Positions 55,474-63,949 are shown, numbered from the stretch's first letter. The stretch: 64,000 bases of DNA from JAHELQ01 sp964491915 (GCA_964491915.1 CAZBHS010000028.1:11935-75934); one strand, 5' to 3'. Numbers and translations: made by a program. Notes: generated by a model from the sequence alone, not told the origin.

Positions 55474-56973
55474 TCACGCCGCCGGCAAACGCCTTCGACG
55501 CAAATTGGCGATCCACTGCCATATCAGCGCAAGGATCGACAATCCCAGACAAACGTAAGGGAATAGATAGCCGAACCGCGTGAAGACGGTCCGCGTCTGA
55601 ATATAGCGGAAGGGGGCGATGAACCGGTCTTCGGTATTGTAAGGAGAGTGATAGAGCACCTTACCTGTGGGGTCCACCAACGCGGACACGCCGTTTGTCG
55701 TGGAGCGCAGTAGATAGCGCCGATTCTCGATACAACGGAAAATGGCCATTCCCAGGTGTTGGTACGGGGCCGAAGTGTCTCCGAACCAGGAATCGTTGGA
55801 TATGGTGACCAATAGCTCCGCCCCTTTATCCACAAAATCCCGGACCAATTCAGGGAAAATAACTTCATAACATATAGGCGACGCCACCGGATGACCGTCC
55901 ACATAAAGATTTCGCACCTCTTCCCCCGGCGCGAAATCACTGATTTCATCGACAATCCGTTTGACAAAGAACAGATAATCCCGGAACAGGACATATTCTC
56001 CAAATGGGGTCAGGTGCACCTTGTCATACTTTGAGATAGTCTCCCCATCAAACAGGATAGAAGAATTGTATATTTTTTGATGCCCCTGAAGGTCGGTGAA
56101 GCCGGCAATCAGAGGTATTGTTTCGGCGGTGAAGTCTACAAATTCTCGCTTCAACGTTGTGCTTTGCAGCGGGTACACCGAGACCGTAAACTCCGGCCAG
56201 ATAACAAACTCAGCCCCTTTTTCCTTCAATTCCCGGGACTGGTCGAACAATTGTCGCAAGCGGAGTTTCTTTTCCCCCCAACTCAACCGTTCTTCAGGTT
56301 TGGCGTTGGGTTGGATAATTCCCGCCGCGTGAACCGGCAACGGTTCAATGGAGGTCAGCGCCGATTGCCGCAAATAATAACCGCTGGAATACATTCCCAC
56401 AAGGCACACCCCGATAGCGATCAACACTCTTTTATCCATTTGCCGCCAAAAGAAATAGAGCGCGGTGTTCAGAAAAACCACCAGAAATGTAATCAAGTGG
56501 ACGCCGCCCAATTCCGCCGCCTGGACAAACAATATATTGGGCAATTGCGAATAACCGACCGAACACCAGGGGAATCCACCGAGAATATTCTCCACCGCCA
56601 GATCTTTCACCACCCAGACCAGGGGGATAAAAAACATAGCGGAGTAGCCTCTAAGCAAAAAATGTTTCACCAAGCTTCCGGCGAATCCGGTAAAAATCGA
56701 TAAAAAAGCGCTCAATAAAAACAAGCCCAAAATGCTGATGATCCGCCCCATTCCTCCATATTGCACCATGACCGTCGGTATCCAGTACAGAATCAGAAGA
56801 TAAGAAAAAAAAGAAAAGAGAAAAAACACCGGGAAGGCACGCTTCGCTTTTTTGATCTCGAGAATAAACAACAAAGGAACCAGAAAGAAAAACGCGGTGA
56901 AGAACCAATTGAACTTCGGCATCGCGACCGAGTACAGTATTACAGACAAGCAAAATAATAGTATTTTTTTCAT
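55474..56973 (-). CDS. lnt: apolipoprotein N-acyltransferase
   Basis: About 499 residues. The N-terminal half has six or more membrane helices; a nitrilase-like periplasmic domain and a last helix near the C-terminus follow. The catalytic triad regions are visible: Glu in VIWPEFTV, Lys in YDKVHLTPFGEYV and Cys in SPICYEVIFPEL, followed by NDSWFG. It adds the third acyl chain to lipoproteins in the inner membrane, which fits the lipoproteins in this genome. I start at ATG 56973 (MKKILLFCLS), where the signal-like hydrophobic start begins; the ribosome binding site is weak. The frame extends to 57018 without support. Confidence 0.93.
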   Translation of the reverse strand: MKKILLFCLSVILYSVAMPKFNWFFTAFFFLVPLLFILEIKKAKRAFPVFFLFSFFSYLLILYWIPTVMVQYGGMGRIISILGLFLLSAFLSIFTGFAGSLVKHFLLRGYSAMFFIPLVWVVKDLAVENILGGFPWCSVGYSQLPNILFVQAAELGGVHLITFLVVFLNTALYFFWRQMDKRVLIAIGVCLVGMYSSGYYLRQSALTSIEPLPVHAAGIIQPNAKPEERLSWGEKKLRLRQLFDQSRELKEKGAEFVIWPEFTVSVYPLQSTTLKREFVDFTAETIPLIAGFTDLQGHQKIYNSSILFDGETISKYDKVHLTPFGEYVLFRDYLFFVKRIVDEISDFAPGEEVRNLYVDGHPVASPICYEVIFPELVRDFVDKGAELLVTISNDSWFGDTSAPYQHLGMAIFRCIENRRYLLRSTTNGVSALVDPTGKVLYHSPYNTEDRFIAPFRYIQTRTVFTRFGYLFPYVCLGLSILALIWQWIANLRRRRLPAA

Positions 56974-57037
56974 GTTGTTTTCATAAGATAGCCCTCCGCG
57001 ATAGGCGGAGGGGCACATTTCGTTCGGCCAAAGCCCG

Positions 57038-57646
57038 TCAATTCATACGTTTGACAAAAAAACCGGTGCGCCCGGCCAACTGCTCAAGAGTTTTAACCTC
57101 CCTACCGGCCAGCTCTTTGGATGAATAATTTCCCACCAGAACCCGGAACATCATGACATTGCGGACAATGGTTTTCTGAATTTCGGTGGGGTATCGCATT
57201 TTACTGAACTTATCCGAATAGGATTTCGCTTCCTGGTGATTTTCAAACGCCCCGACTTGAACCACATAATAAGGATCCCTACTGGCGGGACGCGCGACGA
57301 TTTTTTGGGGGCTGGACGCGGCGCCGGTCTCTTTGTCCTGGCGAACCGGTTGCCGGTGCAACCGGATTTCCTGGTCAATGCTATTTTCTTTTGCCTGCCC
57401 CTCAGACGCCTGCCTTTGGGGGGACGTTTGCGAAAGATCGTCGGCGATTTTTATTTCCTGGGTTTTGTGTCCCTCTCTGCGTAATTCCTCGCTGGTAATC
57501 CGGTCGCTCAATGAAGATTTTCCCGCCTGGAAGCCCAAGTAGAACAAGAATATTCCTAAGCCGATCACCGCTACCAGAAGAACAATGATGTGAACAAACG
57601 TGACTTTTATCTCCAGGTAGGATTTTTCGCTATCCATATCCTTCAT
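57038..57646 (-). CDS. SPOR-domain membrane protein
   Basis: 202 residues. A short cytoplasmic end, one membrane helix (about 15-40), a polar Gln/Lys-rich linker (45-120) and a C-terminal SPOR domain (about 123-200, PYYVVQVGAFENHQEAKSY). SPOR domains bind peptidoglycan stripped of stem peptides at division sites, so the protein likely acts in the periplasm in cell-wall or division work. It starts 1 bp after the slipin stop, in the same operon. Confidence 0.85.
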   Translation of the reverse strand: MKDMDSEKSYLEIKVTFVHIIVLLVAVIGLGIFLFYLGFQAGKSSLSDRITSEELRREGHKTQEIKIADDLSQTSPQRQASEGQAKENSIDQEIRLHRQPVRQDKETGAASSPQKIVARPASRDPYYVVQVGAFENHQEAKSYSDKFSKMRYPTEIQKTIVRNVMMFRVLVGNYSSKELAGREVKTLEQLAGRTGFFVKRMN

Positions 57647-57647
57647 A

Positions 57648-58400
57648 TTATTTTTTCGGTATGAATGCCGTCAACAGATCTAGTGGTAACGGAAAGATAA
57701 TCGTAGATGAATTATCCGCGGAAATATCCACCAGGGTTTGCAAATATCTCAATTGCAAGGTTGTCGCGTTCTGGGACATTTTTTCCGCCGCCTGCAATAA
57801 CTTTTCGGAAGCCTGCAATTCGCCTTCGGCGTGAATCACTTTCGCCCGGCGTTCCCGTTCGGCTTCAGCCTGTTTTGCCATGGCCCGCTGCATTTCCTGG
57901 GGTAGATCCACATATTTGATCTCCACCATCGACACCTTCACTCCCCAGGGATCGGTATGTTCATCGATAATTTCCTGGAGTTTCTGATTCAGTTTCTCCC
58001 GTTCCGACAGCAACTCATCCAATTCCACCTGACCCAACACAGACCGGAGAGTGGTTTGGGACAACTGCGATGTGGCGTACAAATAATCCTGAACTTCGAT
58101 CACAGCTCTATTCGGATCCACCACACGGCAGTAGACAACCGCGTTCACTTTTACCGACACGTTGTCTTTGGTGATGACATCCTGCGGAGGAACATCTAGA
58201 ACAATGGTCCTCAGACTCACTTTCACTAATTTATCGATGGGCCACAACACAAAAAAGATGCCGGGCCCTTTGGGCTTGCTGAGAACTCTTCCAAGCCTGA
58301 ATATAACTCCTCTCTCATACTCTTTCAGTACCTTGATCCAGTTGAACAATAGAATCAACACAAACATGAAAAATACAATTGATATTGAAGAAAATTGCAT
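57648..58400 (-). CDS. slipin (stomatin/SPFH family)
   Basis: 250 residues. One N-terminal membrane helix (about 4-24) is followed by an SPFH domain (EYERGVIFRLGRV, near 27-39; VPPQDVITKDNVSVKVNAVV) and a helical C-terminal part rich in Ala/Glu (AKQAEAERERRAKVIHAEGE). Slipins form membrane-microdomain oligomers and are the classic partner of NfeD proteases, which is the gene just upstream. AGGAGG precedes the ATG. Confidence 0.93.
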   Translation of the reverse strand: MQFSSISIVFFMFVLILLFNWIKVLKEYERGVIFRLGRVLSKPKGPGIFFVLWPIDKLVKVSLRTIVLDVPPQDVITKDNVSVKVNAVVYCRVVDPNRAVIEVQDYLYATSQLSQTTLRSVLGQVELDELLSEREKLNQKLQEIIDEHTDPWGVKVSMVEIKYVDLPQEMQRAMAKQAEAERERRAKVIHAEGELQASEKLLQAAEKMSQNATTLQLRYLQTLVDISADNSSTIIFPLPLDLLTAFIPKK

Positions 58401-58423
58401 GAATCCCTCCTATTCTTTTTTAT

Positions 58424-59710
58424 TTAAACGTCTTTTTTTACGGCGACAACCTTGACTTTGAAATTTTGAACCGTTACGACGCGAACGTTTGAGCCGGCGG
58501 GGATATCTTCATCCGAAAACGCGTTCCACCATTCGCCATGCACAAACACCTTCCCGGAATCCCGGGAAATGTCGCTTCTGGCGACGCCGGTTTCTCCCTC
58601 CATGGCTTCGGTTCCGGTTTCAGTCTTACGTTTCATCGACTGAAACACCTTATAGGTCAAAAACATGAACATAGCGGCAAAACATAACGTAAAAGCGATT
58701 ATAATGGACATTGTAGGTTTCATCTCAGGAATGGGAGAGTCGATCAACATCACCGACCCAAGGAAGAATGATATGATGCCCCCGATTCCGAACACTCCGA
58801 AGCCTTGAATCTTCACTTCGGCAATAAAAAATCCAATAGACAACACGATTAAAATCAGCCCCACATAGTTGATGGGTAAGATCTGGAAGGCCAGGAAAGC
58901 CAATAATAGACAAATGGCTCCGATAACGCCGGGAATAATGATCCCCGGATGGCTAAACTCCAGATAAAGGCCGATCAATCCAAAAATCAACAGAAAGTAA
59001 GCGAGGCTCGGATTGGTGATGGTGCGGAGCAATTTTTGCCGCCAACTCATGGGCATAGGATTGACAGCCTTGCCTTTGAGCTGCAACACAACGGTCTTAC
59101 CATCCGCCCGTTTAACCTCTTTTCCGTCCAATTGAGCGATCAAGGCATCGAGGTTATCGACAATGTACTCCACCAAATTGTTTTCGAGACACTCTTCGGC
59201 GGTATAGGAGCTACTTTCGCTCACGGCCTTTTCAGCCAATTCTTGATTGCGGTTCCGGTTTTTGGCCAGAGACTTGATGTAGGAGACCGCGTCGTTGGTC
59301 ACCTTCTTTTTCATGGTCTCTTCCATCTTTTGTCCCATGGCGGACACCGGACTGGCGGCCCCCATATTCGTGCCTGGAGCCATTGCCGCGATATCCGCGG
59401 CCACTGTAATAAAAAAACCGGCTGACGCGGCACGGGCGCCGCGTGGAGAAACATACGCCACCACCGGAACAGGAGAACCCAACATCTTTTTGATGATAGA
59501 CCGCATCGACGTGGAGAATCCACCGGGCGTGTCTATCTCGAGGACCACCAACTCAATATAGGGATTGGACTTGATTTCCTTGAATGAGTCGGAGATATAT
59601 TCTTCTGTGATTGCGTCGATAGGGCCTTTGATCTCCAATGTAACAATCTCCCCAACGACCAAAACCGGGATGACCAATAACGTCACCAATAGCCATACTA
59701 TCTTTCTCAT
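58424..59710 (-). CDS. NfeD-family membrane serine protease (ClpP class)
   Basis: 428 residues: signal sequence, ClpP-like protease domain (about 20-210) with the nucleophile region GARAASAGFF and a following Lys-containing helix, four membrane helices (about 225-350), and a C-terminal OB-fold NfeD domain (about 365-428). It forms the standard pair with the slipin gene 23 bp downstream. There is no ribosome binding site. A TTGCTT-17-TATAAT promoter ends six bases before the ATG, so the mRNA is probably leaderless. Confidence 0.92.
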   Translation of the reverse strand: MRKIVWLLVTLLVIPVLVVGEIVTLEIKGPIDAITEEYISDSFKEIKSNPYIELVVLEIDTPGGFSTSMRSIIKKMLGSPVPVVAYVSPRGARAASAGFFITVAADIAAMAPGTNMGAASPVSAMGQKMEETMKKKVTNDAVSYIKSLAKNRNRNQELAEKAVSESSSYTAEECLENNLVEYIVDNLDALIAQLDGKEVKRADGKTVVLQLKGKAVNPMPMSWRQKLLRTITNPSLAYFLLIFGLIGLYLEFSHPGIIIPGVIGAICLLLAFLAFQILPINYVGLILIVLSIGFFIAEVKIQGFGVFGIGGIISFFLGSVMLIDSPIPEMKPTMSIIIAFTLCFAAMFMFLTYKVFQSMKRKTETGTEAMEGETGVARSDISRDSGKVFVHGEWWNAFSDEDIPAGSNVRVVTVQNFKVKVVAVKKDV

Positions 59711-59716
59711 AACAAT

Positions 59717-59745
59717 ATTATAGTTAATAAATCCTCAAAAAGCAA
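59717..59745 (-). promoter_or_regulatory. promoter placing +1 at the nfeD start codon
   Basis: On the minus strand, TTGCTT (59740-59745), 17 bp, perfect TATAAT (59717-59722), then six bases and ATG (59710). A weak hairpin (CAATC/GATTG, 59746-59762) that may end the upstream small-peptide transcript sits next to it. Confidence 0.7.
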
Positions 59746-59808
59746 CAATCGACGAAGGATTGATAAAAAGTTGTACCCCCAAGCGCAAATTTGTAATTTG
59801 AATGAACG

Positions 59809-59994
59809 TCAGGATTTATCCATAGACGAGCAAAGGCTGCAATTACCCATTCCCATCTTGCAGCCGACATTGTTGGCGTTCGGCCCATTGATCGTCAAGC
59901 TGGCGTGCTTGCATCCCATCAACACACTCTCTTCCGGCATCCCTCTCCCCAATACCAGCAGGCGGGGCGCGATCCAGTGTTTTCTACCGTTCAT
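59809..59994 (-). CDS. small Cys-rich peptide with PEExVL motif (possible RiPP precursor)
   Basis: 61 residues from ATG 59994, which has AAAGGA five bases upstream. The N-terminal half is basic (MNGRKHWIAPRLLVLGRG), then MPEESVLMGCK, then a Ser/Asn/Gly/Cys-rich tail (NNVGCKMGMGNC, SLCSSMDKS) with four cysteines in all. The pattern of a PRLxVLxRxxPEExVLxxCK head followed by a Cys/Gly tail is one I recall from small orphan peptides annotated as hypothetical; I cannot name the family. The leader-plus-core look suggests a modified peptide, but no modification enzyme is adjacent. It has its own promoter between ilvC and nfeD. The frame extends upstream to 60123 without support. Confidence 0.7.
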   Translation of the reverse strand: MNGRKHWIAPRLLVLGRGMPEESVLMGCKHASLTINGPNANNVGCKMGMGNCSLCSSMDKS

Positions 59995-60067
59995 GTTCTT
60001 CCTTTCGAAATCTATTTTCATTAACTGTAAAACGAATACAATATTATAATGGTTAAATACCTTGAAG

Positions 60068-60096
60068 AGTATAATACAATCCGGTAAAATTTTCAA
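60068..60096 (-). promoter_or_regulatory. promoter of the small Cys-rich peptide gene
   Basis: TTGAAA (60091-60096), 17 bp, TATACT (60068-60073) on the minus strand, each one base from consensus. The leader would be about 65 nt. Confidence 0.7.
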
Positions 60097-60132
60097 CAAT
60101 TGGACCCGGAATAATAGCAACAAATTTATAAA

Positions 60133-61128
60133 CTATTTCTCAGGCAGCCAGGGCATTTTTTTTGAAAGCTCTTGAAAGGTCTTTTCCAGCGGATGTTCCC
60201 TCTCATTTTCCCGCATTTCCCTCATAAATGGTTTTCCCTCCCGGTTCTCATTCATGAAATCTTCGGCAAATTGACCGGAGCGGATATTGTCGAGGATTTT
60301 ACGCATATTGTCGCGAGCTTCGGGGCCGATCACCTTGCCCTGACTCTTGTAATCGCCGTATTCCGCGGTATTGCTGATGGCCTCCCGCATGAACGCCATC
60401 CCTTTCTCATACACCAAATCAACGATGAGCTTCATCTCGTTCACACATTCAAAATAGGCCATCTCCGGCTGATAACCGGCGTCCACCAATGTCTCGAAGC
60501 CGGCCTTCATCAATTGGGTGACGCCGCCGCAGATGATGGCCTGCTCGCTGAAGAGGTCCGCCTCGGTTTCTTCCCGGAACGAGGACCCAATCACCCCCAC
60601 ACGCGTGAGACCGATGCCCCATGCATAAGCCAACGCAAGACTCTTCGCTTCCCCCGACACATCCTGCTCAACCGCCAGAACCCCGGGGATTCCACGGCCG
60701 GCGGAAAATTCCCGCCGCAGCATGTGTCCCTGCCCCTTGGGCGCCACCATCGCTACGTCCACAAACGACGGCGGCTTCACCAACCGGTACGACACCGTAA
60801 ACCCATGGGCGAAGAGCAGCATCTTCCCCTCCGAAAGATTCGGAGCGATCTCCCGCTCAAACACCTCTCCTTGCAATTCATCCGGGATCAGCATCATGAT
60901 GATATCCGCCCGTTTTACCGCCTCGGCAATGGGATAGACCGCAATACCGTAAGCCTGCGCCTCCCGCCGGCGGGGGCTACCTACCCGAAGACCGACAATG
61001 ACATCGCAGCCATTGTCTTTCAAATTCATCCCATGGGCGTGCCCCTGGTTGCCGAATCCGATGACAGCGATGGTCTTATCCTTTAAAATCTCTTTATCGA
61101 CATCCGACTCGTAGTATATAATAGCCAT
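60133..61128 (-). CDS. ilvC: ketol-acid reductoisomerase
   Basis: 331 residues, the class I size. The Rossmann motif GFGNQGHA, the VAPKGQGH lysine stretch, the metal-site EADLFSEQ and ECVNEM segments and ISNTAEYG are all present, so the enzyme should be active. It converts acetolactate and acetohydroxybutyrate to the dihydroxy acids of valine and isoleucine synthesis. The cofactor loop LRVGSPRRR is basic, which favours NADPH. AGGGGG precedes ATG 61128. No other ilv genes are next to it; a ThrRS-editing-domain gene lies 25 bp upstream on the same strand. Confidence 0.97.
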   Translation of the reverse strand: MAIIYYESDVDKEILKDKTIAVIGFGNQGHAHGMNLKDNGCDVIVGLRVGSPRRREAQAYGIAVYPIAEAVKRADIIMMLIPDELQGEVFEREIAPNLSEGKMLLFAHGFTVSYRLVKPPSFVDVAMVAPKGQGHMLRREFSAGRGIPGVLAVEQDVSGEAKSLALAYAWGIGLTRVGVIGSSFREETEADLFSEQAIICGGVTQLMKAGFETLVDAGYQPEMAYFECVNEMKLIVDLVYEKGMAFMREAISNTAEYGDYKSQGKVIGPEARDNMRKILDNIRSGQFAEDFMNENREGKPFMREMRENEREHPLEKTFQELSKKMPWLPEK

Positions 61129-61153
61129 AACCTGTCCCCCTGGTATCGTCTAA

Positions 61154-61564
61154 CTAAAAGTTTTTGAAAATACGGGCCAACGAATGTCCCGGCGCTTGAA
61201 TATCAAGATCTAGAAAATAACCGAACGGCGTTTGATAAGTTTCGTAACCCGCCCCCTCGATCCGCTCCGCCGCCCGGTTGAGCAATTGCTTCACAACCTG
61301 CGGTTCCGCCTTGCTTTCGGATAGATGGGCGAACGAATGGAGTACAATCCGTTTGGTCTCGTTTTTGTTGGCCGCCCACTTGAGAATTTTCACCAATTTG
61401 GTTTCCACTTTGCTTTCGTTGGCGGCATCTTCCGCTTCCATATTGATAAAGCCCACCACAGCGTTACCGACGGCCTTGTCCTCATCCAACGGAGCTTCCT
61501 CTTCCAATGTTTTGATACTTGTTTTGTAAGCGAACGATTCACAATACATTATTAGTAGTTTCAT
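61154..61564 (-). CDS. stand-alone threonyl-tRNA editing domain
   Basis: 136 residues matching the archaeal ThrRS N-terminal editing domain (DTD-like fold): the MKLLIMYCESFAYK start, IVLHSFAHLSESKA, TPFGYFLDLDIQAPGHSLARIF end. In Archaea this domain removes serine from tRNA-Thr. Free bacterial copies could do the same in trans or act on D-aminoacyl-tRNA. ATG 61564 has AAAGGA five bases upstream; the frame extends to 61606 without support. It is probably co-transcribed with ilvC. Confidence 0.8.
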   Translation of the reverse strand: MKLLIMYCESFAYKTSIKTLEEEAPLDEDKAVGNAVVGFINMEAEDAANESKVETKLVKILKWAANKNETKRIVLHSFAHLSESKAEPQVVKQLLNRAAERIEGAGYETYQTPFGYFLDLDIQAPGHSLARIFKNF

Positions 61565-61684
61565 GATAATCCTTTGAAATGTGCATTGTACAGAATGTCC
61601 GGGCAAAATTCAACATCCCGCCGGATCTAAAAAAACCTTTGTGAAATCGTTGAGTTTTTTCAACTTTTATGTTACCGTCTTTCG

Positions 61685-62743
61685 ATGGAACACGCAAATT
61701 TTGGACTTATCATGGCAGGCGGCCAGGGGACGCGCTTCTGGCCCTATAGTACTGAACAAAAACCGAAGCAATTTTTGGATATCGTGGGCGACGAGTCCCT
61801 GATCCTTCAAACATACAGACGGCTCGAGCGTTTTATCGAACGGGACAATATTTTTGTGGTGGCGGACAAAAAGTATCTGGCCCTCACCATGGAATCGATT
61901 CCCGGCTTCAAGAAGGCCAACTTCATCGAAGAACCGTGCCCCCGCAACACAGCCCCGTGCTTGATTCTGGCCAACATCTTCCTCTCGCGCCTCGATGAGA
62001 ACGCCAATGTGCTGGTGGTGCCGGCGGACCATTATATCCCCGACACCGAGGTATTCGCGGGCCAAATGAAAGACGCGTTACAGATGGCGGGGCAGAGGGC
62101 CATCATCACCTCCGGTATCAAGCCCTACCTTCCCCATACCGGTTACGGCTACATCCAATTCCAGCGTGACGACGCCGCAACGATGAACAAAACGGACTTT
62201 TTCTCCGTCAGTGAATTCAAGGAAAAACCGGAGTTGGAAGTTGCCCGGGAATACCTGGAAGACGGCAATTATTATTGGAATTCCGGGATGTTCATGTACA
62301 ACCTACGCCACTTCAAAAGCTTCCTGGAAGAATACGCCGAGTACTACTTCGAAGCCTACCAGGAGTTGGAAGGCCTGTTCGAGAGCAAACCCCAATTCGC
62401 CGAAGCCTTCGCCCGCGTCAAACCTGAATCCATCGATTACGCGCTCATGGAAAAGGTCAAAGAGGTCAAGATGTTCGAAGCGGCGTTCGGGTGGAACGAC
62501 GTGGGATCGTGGTCCAGCGTGTATGAACTGAACAAGAAAGACTCCAAACTCAACGTCAACAATAAAAACAATTGCTTGATCGACACCAAAAATTCCCTGG
62601 TGTTTTCGACCGAAGACAAGCCTATCGCCGTCATCGGCCTGGAAAACGTGGCGGTTATCCACACAGCCGACGGCATCCTGGTCTCAACTATGGATGAATT
62701 GCAAAAGGTCAAACAGGTCAACGACTGGTTGAAAAAAAATTGA
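61685..62743 (+). CDS. mannose-1-phosphate guanylyltransferase
   Basis: 352 residues, one nucleotidyltransferase domain plus a short left-handed helix tail. GLIMAGGQGTRFWPYS near the N-terminus, VVPADHYI and the FKEKPELE segment are the usual nucleotide and sugar sites. It makes GDP-mannose for glycan synthesis. It lacks the isomerase domain of the bifunctional enzymes. There is no clear ribosome binding site before ATG 61685; a small T-rich hairpin sits about 30 bp upstream. The neighbours do not form a sugar operon. Confidence 0.93.
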   Translation: MEHANFGLIMAGGQGTRFWPYSTEQKPKQFLDIVGDESLILQTYRRLERFIERDNIFVVADKKYLALTMESIPGFKKANFIEEPCPRNTAPCLILANIFLSRLDENANVLVVPADHYIPDTEVFAGQMKDALQMAGQRAIITSGIKPYLPHTGYGYIQFQRDDAATMNKTDFFSVSEFKEKPELEVAREYLEDGNYYWNSGMFMYNLRHFKSFLEEYAEYYFEAYQELEGLFESKPQFAEAFARVKPESIDYALMEKVKEVKMFEAAFGWNDVGSWSSVYELNKKDSKLNVNNKNNCLIDTKNSLVFSTEDKPIAVIGLENVAVIHTADGILVSTMDELQKVKQVNDWLKKN

Positions 62744-62891
62744 TCGTATAATTGGGTTGGGGTTCCCGGCCCGGCCGCCTTTCCGGCATTATAGCAGTAC
62801 GGATGAGAAATAGTGGTTTTTCCGCCTGGAATTTGGGACTCGGGCCAGGATTTTTTATATTACTTTAGGATGAACGGGCTTCGTTCAAATT
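62744..62891. other. convergent spacer
   Basis: About 150 bp between the convergent guanylyltransferase and lanthipeptide-like genes. It is GC-rich at 62770-62790, with no clean terminator or other element. Confidence 0.35.
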
Positions 62892-63056
62892 CTAGCAGGT
62901 ATGGCCCTGGCAGGTTTCCTGATCGCAGGTATAGAACCAGGTGGGGCATACATCTTCGGTGTTGGCTCCGCCAATTACGTTTCTCAGATCAGCGTCTTTC
63001 AGATTCGCAACTGTGGATTTGTTCAAAGATAATTTTTTGGTGAATTCTCTTTTCAT
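62892..63056 (-). CDS. class I lanthipeptide-like precursor
   Basis: 54 residues, missed by long-ORF calling. The leader (1-30) reads MKREF, then TKKLSLNKSTVANLKD, and ends NVIGG. KKLSLNKxTxANL plus a double-glycine end is the signature of class I lanthipeptide leaders in Bacteroidota-like bacteria. The 24-residue core starts ANTEDVCPTW and ends CQGHTC, with four Cys and four Thr, three of them as T-C pairs, and no Ser. ATG 63056 has AAGGAG seven bases upstream, a very strong site. It lies 70 bp downstream of tatC, same strand, with no evident promoter of its own. No LanB, LanC, LanM or transporter is in the window. Confidence 0.82.
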   Translation of the reverse strand: MKREFTKKLSLNKSTVANLKDADLRNVIGGANTEDVCPTWFYTCDQETCQGHTC

Positions 63057-63126
63057 GATAGTCTCCTTTTAGTGTTATAGTTTTCAACCGTACCCTATAT
63101 GTTTCCTTACTAACCATTTTTTAAAT

Positions 63127-63858
63127 CTATTCTTTTGGCCCGACTACTTTGGCGATACCGATACTCAAGAGGTAGAGCAACATCATTGGTACAGCGAACA
63201 ACGATTGAGTGATGATATCGGGGGTCGGCGTGATGATGGCGGCAATGATGAAAATCAACACAACCGCGTATTTGAAGTATTTGATCAAGAACCTGGAGGA
63301 AACGATTCTGAGTTTTGCCAATAAAAAGACCAGCACCGGCAATTCGAAAATAACCGAGATACCGATCAGAACTCGAAACGCCAACGAGAAATACTCGTGA
63401 ATCGTGATGATGGCATTGAAGTCCTGTCCCACCTCGAGGAAAAAACGGCAGGCCCAGGGGAATACGAAAAAGTATCCGAACGCGCCGCCCAACACAAAAA
63501 AAAAGGTGGTGAAAAACACAAAGGGAAACACCATTTTTTTCTCGTCTTTGTAGAGAGCCGGCCTGATAAATAGCCAGAGTTGGTGAAATATAAACGGACT
63601 GGATACAAACAACCCGGAAATGAAGGCCAATTTGATGTACATCATAAACGGCTCTGTCAACGAGGTGAACGCCAGCTTTTCTCCTTCCGGCAAGAACTTC
63701 AACACCGGCATGGAAAGCCAATAATAAATCTTGTCCACAAAATTCCAGGACGCCAGGAAGAACACCAGGATAAAGGCGAAAGAGATCAGAATTCGTTTCC
63801 TCAACTCGCCGAGGTGTTCGAAAAAGGACATATCGTTTGAGCCGCTAGTTTTTCCCAA
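63127..63858 (-). CDS. tatC: Sec-independent translocase TatC
   Basis: 243 residues with six membrane helices, the N-terminal SFFEHLGELRKRI, the LTEPFMMYIKLAF segment with the functional Glu, and YKDEKK after the first periplasmic hairpin. It is the receptor for twin-arginine signal peptides in the inner membrane. The frame opens at TTG 63858 with AAAGGA 11 bases upstream; ATG 63831 (MSFFEHL) is an alternative without a ribosome binding site. Just upstream on the same strand is a possible TatA/B-like tail. Confidence 0.95.
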   Translation of the reverse strand: MGKTSGSNDMSFFEHLGELRKRILISFAFILVFFLASWNFVDKIYYWLSMPVLKFLPEGEKLAFTSLTEPFMMYIKLAFISGLFVSSPFIFHQLWLFIRPALYKDEKKMVFPFVFFTTFFFVLGGAFGYFFVFPWACRFFLEVGQDFNAIITIHEYFSLAFRVLIGISVIFELPVLVFLLAKLRIVSSRFLIKYFKYAVVLIFIIAAIITPTPDIITQSLFAVPMMLLYLLSIGIAKVVGPKE

Positions 63859-63949
63859 TTTTGGTGGTTTCCTTTATCTCGTCTATATCTTTTCCGATTT
63901 GTTTGATATCTTTATATATATCGGGATTGGGAATGTGAGCCGCCTCCCA
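63845..63949 (-). other. possible 3' end of a TatA/TatB-like gene
   Basis: In frame before TAG 63845-63847 there are 34 codons reading WEAAHIPNPD, then IYKDIKQIGKDIDEIKETTK, IGKN. This charged amphipathic tail is like the C-terminus of TatA/TatB proteins and sits where such a gene is expected, overlapping the tatC start. A TGA precedes the first codon and no in-frame start exists, so the gene is broken, frameshifted, or not real. Confidence 0.3.

Noticed and set aside
61685..63056. Lanthipeptide biosynthesis operon around the precursor
   Set aside because: The neighbours are a mannose-1-phosphate guanylyltransferase (opposite strand) and tatC; neither is a lanthionine enzyme.
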